From: Hirundichthys speculiger
Lineage: Eukaryota; Chordata; Actinopteri; Beloniformes; Exocoetidae
Assembly: GCA_018398805.1 (NCBI GenBank)
Contig: JAGFBZ010000850.1
Coordinates: forward strand, 62,001 to 126,000
Length of the DNA: 64,000 bases
Direction: 5' to 3'
Shown: positions 56,331 through 64,000 of the stretch, in pieces
Numbering within the stretch: position 1 is the stretch's first letter
Layout: the number at the start of each line of letters is the position of its first letter
Position numbers and translations under genes: made by a program
The notes under the pieces: generated by a model
What the model was told of the DNA's origin: nothing
What the model saw: only the letters and a program-made list of their open reading frames with translations
Database searches by the model: none

Positions 56331-58776
56331 AAAAAAAAGTTTAATAATGGTGTCATCAGGAAGAAATAACAGGAAACAGAGATGGGCTCAGAGATAATGT
56401 TATAGCCAGAGAGAAGCAGACGGTCTCAAAAGAGTTTGTTGATCTTTTTTAGAAGTAATGTTATAACTCTTTCCTCATTTGGAATAGTAAAAATGTTGAC
56501 AGTCGTCTCACTGTTCCAAATATCATGTCAGATAGTACTGAGTATTAAAACAAGACACATGTTGTTCAGATTCAGTGTGAGAGAATGAAGGATTGGAAGG
56601 AATTTTGTGTCCTGCCACACGGCTTAATCCAAAGCTAACATTTAGCTCTGTCTTGTTTGGGTTTAAAAAATGGAATAAAATAAACTCTACTGCCCATCCT
56701 CTCAGGATACCTGGAATCAATTTTTTAAGTACCTCAGGCAAGCCACATCATTTTAACTTTTTTGGGGGGGGGGCTTAAATGCCAAAAAACAGATGAGTTC
56801 AGGATCTTTTGATGTTTTTCTGTGGAGCTGAAAGCTAAAGATGTCTGAGTTCCAGTCCCTGTGCAAGTGATGCTAATGGGCCACTGGAACCTCTGTAATT
56901 AAATTGTGAGTCTTACAAATGGACTGATTCTTTGTGTTCTTCTGTCTGTATTGTATACCTTTACAGTGTATTTCTGTTGAGAAGACACAAAGAAAGTTAC
57001 ATGGTAACAGTGCCCTAGCTATAACCTTTCATTTCAGGCCTTTCTTGGTTTTTATAAGGCATACTTGTATTCAAGCTCAATGCCAGCTACGGTAAACCAG
57101 GGTTGCCAGATAAAAGCCTCAGGTGTACAATGGGAGGTGCTGACATGCAGACAAAAAGTGTTCAGAAGGTGTTCAGAAACAGTGTAGTAATGCAAGGAGT
57201 AAGCCAGAGGCTTGGGCCTACTTTGAGCAATAAATGGACCCTCATGAGCTGGCAGCTTACAAAAGATTGTTTTTGGATGTCTGGATCTTTGTGAGACAGG
57301 CATGTATGAAATACAGTTTACACTCACAAGTATTCTTCATACATCTGTTCTTCACACAAAGTATCAGAATACCAACTTCCCTAAAACTAAGTCAGTGTCC
57401 TCAAATAGCTGATTTTATCTAACCAGCAATCCAAAAACAAAAGACAAAACATTTTTTAGGAGGTAGATAAAACAAACTAATTAGTGACCTAAACTTTGGT
57501 CTATACTAGATGAAACCGCAACTCTAAGACTATTTTTTCAGTCAGCCATAGGGTCAGGTGTCAGACCTACAAGTTAGTTGTGATTACCTCCCAAAATGAG
57601 CCAATTCTTGGTCATCTGATGGGCCACCTCCATGGTAAAGATTTGAAGCACAAAAAGCTGCTTGAATGAGGTAAAGGTTTAAACTGGGATTTACTGTGTT
57701 GAGGTGTTTGCTGGTTTCAGGATTGCCATTGGACCCGTTTTAAGTGTGCATCAGTAACAGGGACAGGCAAGCTATTTCAATATTGAAAGGCACACATGTT
57801 GGAAAACAGTAGCCAGATGTTAAACAGCACACACGATTGATACAATCTGACAGACTTCTTCACATCAACAATTACTTTTCTGGCAACATATTTCAAGAGA
57901 AAGCTACAGTTTGTCTTGACACGTTACTGAGGGTAGTTTTCATCGTTTGTCAAGATGACTCCTCAGTACATAATGCTGGTTGATGTGTGTGAAAAAAAAA
58001 TAATGTTGATTGTTTAGTTGAATCAAGAAATGAACAACATCCTGTCAAAGTCATGCTGTATTATTATACAGTAAAAAAGGAACAAATCAAGACCACTGAG
58101 AAGTCAATGCAGGCTACTGATTTGGTCCAATGATAACCTAGATACTGGTAAATGATAGACAAGCAGCTGGATATGCAGAGGTGGCTACTTAAAGGACCTT
58201 GTTATAAAGAGTTTACCATAAAAGCGTGGCATGCTCCAAATGCAGGGGCAAGTTTTTTGACCACAGATGCAAACATCAACTGACTTTTTAGTCCCATTCT
58301 TTGGGTCACTTCGGTTGGCAAGCAACACAGTAGCAAGTCTGGAAACCGTCCTGGGCAGACGAAAGAAAAGACTCGCTATAAACAGATCTGATGTGGGTAG
58401 ACAAGAACTGTAGCTTAAATTCAAAACAGGAGGTCAGTCTGAACACTTTGATGGGTGGTTACTTCAGGCAGTTTGGGAAATAATTTCCCCAATCATGTTC
58501 TTCACAGCTTGAATGAACAGATGGTCAAAGATTCCAAACAAGAGTTTCTGGAAATTAATTAAGAGTTTTTATTTTAATTCAGTCAAAACCAAAATTGTTC
58601 TTTGTTCTTAAGCAAATGGTTTGATTACTTTCACCACATCAATGACATGACTTCTAAATTATTATGATTGCAAGTTATAAATTGAATTACAATGTATAAT
58701 CAATTATCATTTTCATTAGGGAATGGGCTGGCAGTTCTCATGTTCTCTCATTTCTTTGTAGCAGAACAGACACATT
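56331..58776. other. Unannotated spacer
   Basis: No gene or repeat family recognised apart from a G9 run at 56764-56773. Confidence 0.3.
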
Positions 58777-58778
58777 TA

Positions 58779-60150
58779 GGGGAGAGTGAGGTAATGTGAG
58801 ACAGTTTTCACAAGCTTAAGTGATGTATCTCTAAAATAAACACATTTCCCATTAATTTAGGACATTCCCTAAGAATGGAAATAATGAGAACGTATTCAGG
58901 ACTAAAGACAATGAAAATATTGTTTTTTTAAAAAAAGTGGTCAAGTGTCTCATTTTAACCCAGCTACAGGGTAAACTGAGACAAAGCCCAGATTCAAGGG
59001 GGTAAAATGATCCACTTACTTTTTCCAAACCTAAGAATACTTGTTGTAAAAGTTAGAATCCTGACAACCACTGATTCCAGAAATAATGTAGGAATAATTT
59101 TAAAATCATGGAGACTAGTCAATTAAGATCATTTTTCTCCAAACACTTGAGGGTAACTCTGAACAAACACAAATACAACAAAATATCATTCAAAATGTTT
59201 TATATACCATTTTCACAGTAGGGGTCAGAACTCAGGACCCATAGAGCCAGCTACAGTCTACAAATCAGGAAAAAGGACAAACTCAAACGAGTAGAGGCAG
59301 CCTGTGACTCAGAAAAAAAGGAGCAGAACCACTCAGATTAGGACACCTACATCTACATTGTAGGACATCTACATTCCAGCCCTGAAGGTTGCATGGAAAG
59401 ATGAAGAGTCGCTCTCTTTGCGTGGTCTCTCTAGGCCTCGTCGGTTGCGGCATGTGCTTTATCAGGTGATCGGGAACTTGGCCCAGGTATCTTTAATGCT
59501 CCATCCTGTTCTGGTGGAGGTAGCCTTTCCTCCTGGAGGTGCATTGATCATGAACCAGTCTTTAAACTTTACTCTGGGAAAGACAAACATGGGAGCTGCA
59601 GCATCCCCAGCAGCATTCACAGCACACACCAGAGTTACCAGTTCCCCTCTCTCAGCCGATGAGACGGAACCAACTTGCCTTTTCCCTCTTTGTGTCACAA
59701 CCTGAATCATACAGAAAGTTCAGAATCAATGGCATGTTCAATCTGCGGGCTAGGCTACTACTACTGCACTAAAGGTTCAATAGTAGCAGGCTCCTGGGCT
59801 CCTAGGCTCTGTTTTCAGTTCATCCACTTCATTCACAGAGCAGGCAACAACATTACAAATAACAGTTTGAGCATTCTATCAATAACTAGCTGGTTATTAT
59901 AATATTACAAGCTACACATGTCAGAGCTGATTATGTTGAAAACAAAAAGAAAATACTTTTACATCCCAGAACTATATTTTTGTACAAAGCACATGCTTAC
60001 CACAGCACAATGAAGTCTTGTTCTTCATGGCCAAGGTGAAATAGGATGGCATTGAAAATTAATTGCCCAAATGACCACAGGTGTGTCCTATTGCTTAGAT
60101 ACAGGGGGTGTCTCATATTACCCAATGTCTCACAATACCCCACTCTCCCC
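58779..60150 (-). mobile_element. pogo/Tigger-like DNA transposon
   Basis: The ends ggggagagtgaggtaatgtg (from 58779) and its imperfect inverse cacaataccccactctcccc (ending 60150) form terminal inverted repeats of about 26 bp with two mismatches. They are flanked by TA (58777-58778 and 60151-60152). 1372 bp long. A transposase fragment lies inside on the minus strand (59400-59715). The rest is AT-rich with 'gtctcatttta' and 'actgagaca' motifs related to the ends. Too short for the full transposase, so non-autonomous. Confidence 0.8.
59400..59715 (-). pseudogene. pogo/Tigger-type DDE transposase fragment
   Basis: On the minus strand 59710-59462: VVTQRGKRQVGSVSSAERGE, then LVTLVCAVNAAGDAAAPMFV, FPRVKFKDWFMINAPPGG and TRTGWSIKDTW. 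This is the DDE_1-type catalytic domain between the first and second acidic residues (the 'AERG-LVT' and 'PPMFVFPR' signatures). The first Asp region upstream and the second Asp region downstream are not readable. The encoded protein would bind and cut transposon ends; this copy cannot. Confidence 0.75.
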
Positions 60151-60152
60151 TA

Positions 60153-60429
60153 CAATCTTGGCACATTTCACATTCAACTTTGACCCCCTGTAGTTATATA
60201 AAATTAGGCATTATTAGGGACTTTTAGAAGGATTTACTATCTCAGTTTTAGATCTTAGTTTTTTTGGCTCGTTCTTTCTAATGAAACTTTTGCTCCTGTG
60301 TTACTTTGAAAGTGTTTTCTCTGGTGTGACACTTCCTTTCACGTTGTTGTTCTGCTGTCTCCTGAGCAAGTGGCAATAACCCAACTTCTGGGCTGAGTGT
60401 AACGTGGAGGTACAGTAGGTTAATCAGTA
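60153..60429. other. Unannotated spacer
   Basis: No recognisable feature. Confidence 0.3.
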
Positions 60430-60930
60430 ACCATGGAAGCAGTTCCTTAACTGACCACTGGGGGCCGGGGCCTAAAACAAATCAGTCTCCATTGACCCAC
60501 ATCAAAATATCCAACTTTGAAGCAAAAATAAACATATTTACAATCTGGTTCAAGAACATTTTTGTCGCCATAGCTAGATTTGACATTCATAGGGTGTGGT
60601 TTTTTGACTGAAGACAAGTATAGCCCATAGCTAGCTGTCCTCACTTTTGCTACATAGTGCTTAGCACTACATTGACTTCTGAGCATAGCTTCTAAGCTGT
60701 GAATAAAAACTTAAGAGTGTAGTCACTCTTATTTGAAAGAAAATGGGTTTTGTTACACTGCTAATTGTACAACGAGACCTGGTTGTGGGTTGACCTGGAT
60801 GAGTCAGAGGGCAAACTTTAGCTAAGCAGCTAAACATACATCAGCTAAATGCAATGCTTACTTCTGATGTTGCCACCCAAACAACATTTAAAATGAGAGG
60901 TCCCGCAGTGGATTTCCACCCGCTGCCCTG
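60430..60930 (+). repeat. Dispersed family Q, uninterrupted copy
   Basis: Matches the two halves at 31118-31945 and 32411-32790 without the R insertion: 'gttccttaactgaccactgg', 'ctccattgacccacatcaaa', 'aataaacatatttacaatctgg', 'ccatagctagatttgac', 'gtgaataaaaacttaa' and 'aaaatgagaggtcccgcag'. The family is unknown to me. Confidence 0.55.
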
Positions 60931-61972
60931 CAGCTCCTTTGATGTGGCTTGGATGAAACAACTGAGAGCCACGACAGATCATTTCAGGACACTTACACTA
61001 CAATTGATCCTTAAAATGAGGATGTTTGAACAGAATTGAGCAGAATTAATAACAAGCAGTTAGAGAGAGAAGAGGCTTCAAAAGCATGGTTCAGAAAAGC
61101 TATATGTGACACATGTTTGTCCAGTTCTTCTTATGCAGTGAGTCTCTTGGTTGGTCACATCCATGTCTAGTTATCCTTTTGAGTGTCACTGTGTGTGGGT
61201 CTCTATTGTCCTGCCTGTCCTGTCTCTGTCTTTATACCTCTCCTTATTTCCATCATGGCAGTGCTTCTGCATGCCCTTAATTCACTTATTCTTTGAGTTG
61301 TGTTTTGGTTTGTATTTTTGTATTTTGATTCTGGATTTCCTGCTTCAGCAGTGTCTTTTAAAAATAACAGGTTTTTAAAAAGCTGAGATAAGGAGATAAT
61401 TAGAAAAGCAGTGTAATAGCAAAAGAAGCACCTCACAAATACACAAGATAAATGGCAACTTGTCAGTAATATAACTGGTTATAAAGAAAGTGTTGTAGAA
61501 GGGCTGGCTCTTTTAGCAATGACGTATTTACTCATCCAGATTTTCCAGTCCTTGAAGTCAGTTGCCTTGCATGTTTTTTGATGTTTCCCTTCCCCACTAA
61601 CTTTTTTTTTTAATAATAAAAAGTAGATTAAAAGCAAATATACTTATGTCATGGAAAAATCATTGTACGGACTCATTTCTTAAAACCCTAGCCAGTGGAC
61701 ACATTTGATTTCTTCATCCACTAATCTAAGGTGACACAGACCCTTCCACCCCATCCCACCCCACACCAAAATAAATAAAAGGAGAGCTCTTCATGGCTCA
61801 AGCCAGTCATCAAGTTTGAAGCCAACTGAGCAGACGTTCAATAAGCTGTGAGGAAAAAGTTCAGAACACAGCCATGAAACAAACTAGAGCTGAGATGGCT
61901 ACATTAGAAGCTTGACGCCACCAGAGAGGATATTTCTCACCTGGAAATTTCTATGAAATCACAGAATTCAAG
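60931..61972. other. Unannotated spacer
   Basis: 61135-61345 is pyrimidine-rich and faintly LTR-like ('tgtcctgcctgtcctgtctc'), too weak to call. Confidence 0.3.
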
Positions 61973-62026
61973 CAGTTATTGTATGCATGGTGTACGTTGT
62001 TGCATACATCATGCATACAATAACTG
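61973..62026. repeat. Perfect 17-bp hairpin
   Basis: cagttattgtatgcatg (61973-61989) is the exact reverse complement of 62010-62026, with a 20-nt loop that itself contains 'tgcatacat'. Confidence 0.85.
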
Positions 62027-62275
62027 AATAATTTAGATTTGTGGTTTATGATTAAGACCTGATCTAAGGTGATTCCAGTGTTCTAAAAATCCCTTTTGCC
62101 TTCAGCTGAATCAGAAATAATATTCAGAGTTGTAGTAGGAACTCTGTCATGATGTTAAAAACACGCCAAATTATACAACCTGCAGCATGTCAAAATGTGA
62201 TGAAAGTAAATGTACTATGCAACTACGAGCTTTCATAGCTGCTGCACGGCTATCACAAATGATGTTTTGCATTTT

Positions 62276-63790
62276 CTAAAGCCTACAGTGAAGCCCCTGC
62301 AGCTCCTGCTGCTGGGGCGACTGCATAGTCTCGGCCAGCGGCAGCTCCTGCTGCAGAGGCAAGGGAAGGGACTTGGACGTGGGTGCGTCGATCACCTTGA
62401 GGACGAGGGGAGGTGCATCAACCACCTCGGAGATAGAGTAAGGCGAGCATGCGTCGAGGACCTCAAAAATGAGGTGAGGTGTGTCGACCACCTCTGAAAC
62501 AAGGAAAGGCGAGCGTGCATCGACCACCTCGAGAGCGAGGGGAGGTGCGTTGACCACCTCAGAGACACGGGAGGGCGAAGGTGCGTCGAGCACCTCAAGG
62601 ACGAGGGGAGCGGCATCGACCACCTCAGAGACACGAGAAGGCGAAGGTGTGTCAACTACCTCGAGGACAAGGGGAGGTGCGTTGACCACCTCAAAAACAC
62701 AGGAAGGCGAGCATGCATCGACCACCTCGAGAGCGAGGGGAGGTGCGTCGCCCACCTCGGAAACACGGGAAGGCGAATGTGCGTCGACCACCTCGGAGAC
62801 ACGGGAAGGCGAAGGTGCGTCGACCTCCTCGAGGATGAGGGGAGGTTCGTCGACCACCTCAAAAACACGGGAAGGCGAGCATGCATCAACCACCTCGAGA
62901 GCGAGGGGAGGTGCGTCGCCCACCTCGGGGACACGGGAAGGCGAAGGTGCGTCGACCTCCTCGAGGATGAGGGGAGGTGCGTCGCCCATCTCAAAAACAC
63001 GGGAAGGCGAGCATGCATCAACCACCTCGAGAGCGAGGGGAGGTGCGTCGCCCACCTCGGGGACACGGGAAGGCGAAGGTGCGTCGACCTCCTCGAGGAT
63101 GAGGGGAGGTGCGTCGCCCATCTCAAAAACACGGGAAGGGGAGCATGCATCAACCACCTCGAGAGCAAGGGGAGGTGCGTCGCCCACCTCGGAGACACGG
63201 GAAGGCGAAGGTGCATCGACCACCTCGAGAGCGAGGGGAGGTGCGTCGCCCACCTCAAAAACACGGGAAGGCGAATGTGCGTAAACCACCTCGGAAACAC
63301 GGGAAGGCGAATGTGCGTCAACCACCTCGGAAACACGGGAAGGCGAAGGTGCGTCGACCACCTCGACAGCGAGGGGAGGTGTGTCAACCACCTCGGAAAC
63401 ACGGGAAGGCGAATGTGCGTCAACCACCTCGGAAACACGGGAAGGCGAATGTGCGTCAACCACCTCGGAAACACGGGAAGGCGAAGGTGCGTCGACCACC
63501 TCGACAGCGAGGGGAGGTGTGTCAACCACCTCGGAGACACGGGAGGGTGAGGGTGTGTCGACCACCTCGAGGACGAGGGGAGGTGCATCGACCACCTCGG
63601 AGACGGATGATGGCTGGGCCCCGGTGGCCACTGCGAGGGGTGAAGCTAATGCCACCAGCTCCTCCCTGCACCTGACCAGGTCATCTTGGATCTTCTCAAT
63701 GAGGGTGAGGAGCTGGGGCTCGGTGGCCAGGTAGTGCAGGAGGAGGTCATACGTAATGATCCCCCGCCTACCGTCCGGGGCCTTCATCCA
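62276..63790 (-). pseudogene. Element ORF with expanded EVVDA repeats
   Basis: The minus-strand frame is open from upstream of 63790 to the stop at 62276. It begins with the block KAPDGRRGIITYDLLLHYLAT, then QLLTL and a QDDLVRCREELVALASPLAV segment, all matching the ORF of the LTR element at 12891-13202. A long tandem array follows, then a Gln/Leu-rich end (PLPLQQELPLAETMQSPQQQ). Upstream of 63790 the open frame runs into an (AT)n/(AC)n repeat, so the 532-codon frame starting MCVCIYIYIY is not a real start. No LTRs are found around it. It is probably a captured or truncated copy of the same element. Function unknown; the array is acidic and Pro/Ser-rich. Confidence 0.6.
62385..63605 (-). repeat. 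Coding minisatellite, alternating 30- and 36-bp units
   Basis: Alternating units translate to 10 residues (type PPLALEVVDA) and 12 residues (type SPSRVSEVVDA + 1). I count 37 units. Frequent exchange between closely similar units is visible (EMGDA, EEVDA, EVGDA variants in repeating blocks of about four units). Confidence 0.9.
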
Positions 63791-63820
63791 GGAGGATGAA
63801 GGATATATGAAGGATATGAA

Positions 63821-63822
<2 letters not shown>

Positions 63823-63878
<56 letters not shown>
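63823..63878. repeat. (AT)n(AC)n microsatellite
   Basis: About 20 AT units followed by eight AC units, just left of the hAT end. Confidence 0.95.
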
Positions 63879-64000
63879 TAGGGCTGGGCAAGTTAACATG
63901 TTATTATCGTGTTAATGCATTAATTTATTATCGTCGCCCACCTCCTGTTGAGAACCTGTTGAGGAGTGTTTGTGGCCTCCAGGCCGAAAGTGCTTTTTAA
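63879..64000 (+). mobile_element. hAT-type element, left end (runs off the window)
   Basis: 'tagggctgggcaagttaaca' and 'gttaatgcattaatttatta' match the left end of the element at 44315. The body continues beyond the window. Confidence 0.6.

Noticed and set aside
62481..63734. Plus-strand frames of 267, 257, 188 and 117 codons
   Set aside because: They are shadows of the minus-strand coding minisatellite. The non-repeat blocks are conserved with the 12.9-kb copy only in the minus frame.
1..64000. A CRISPR array, operon or other prokaryotic system
   Set aside because: The repeats are eukaryotic satellites and transposons, introns are present, and there are no bacterial gene clusters or ribosome-binding sites.

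Overview
This looks like a teleost (ray-finned fish, probably percomorph) nuclear genome window. The evidence is the mix of repeats: 3' ends of fish LINEs with (GGAT)n, (ATCT)n and (TTA)n tails, Tc1, hAT, piggyBac and pogo DNA transposons, Gypsy-type fragments, short TIR elements and long dinucleotide runs. I recognise no intact host protein-coding gene. Nearly every long open frame is a shadow, a repeat translation or a transposon relic, so this is intergenic or deep intronic sequence. The one host-type gene I can support is an initiator tRNA-Met-like sequence at 17769-17840.

Layout. 1-11.4 kb: LINE ends, LTR-like pieces, an element carrying a broken 155-codon frame with a membrane segment (1677-2141) that was later hit by a LINE leaving a 13-bp target duplication, a Tc1 relic and mostly plain AT-rich sequence. 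11.4-14.4 kb: a complete non-autonomous LTR retrotransposon on the minus strand (5-bp target duplication GAAAC) that holds a nested MITE with an internal minisatellite. 14.5-20.5 kb: a hAT MITE with an 8-bp duplication, a hAT transposase start with a BED finger and an intron, a 24-bp AACTCA-type array enclosing the tRNA, then a 1.35-kb array of about 49 copies of a 14-bp perfect palindrome. 20.6-22.4 kb: two Gypsy pol remnants head to head, and a probable LTR. 24-29 kb: two more Tc1 relics and a LINE end.

29-37 kb: an unnamed dispersed family (called Q here) split by another (called R), an L2-clade LINE, an L1/Tx1-type LINE end and another LINE end. 37.3-39.3 kb: a piggyBac element bounded by TTAA, whose transposase remnant is rearranged around a 417-bp foldback and an extreme homopolymer tract. 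40-55 kb: LINE and LTR pieces, a hAT element with an 8-bp duplication (44315-45836), and an L2 reverse transcriptase 3' half. 58.8-60.2 kb: a pogo/Tigger-like element with a transposase piece. 62.3-63.8 kb: a second copy of the open frame carried by the 11.4-kb LTR element, here swollen by a coding minisatellite of 37 alternating 10- and 12-residue units.

These pieces do not form a pathway. The biology visible is mobile-element nesting, decay, satellite expansion and target-site duplication. Family names rest on motif recognition by eye; no database search or alignment was run.
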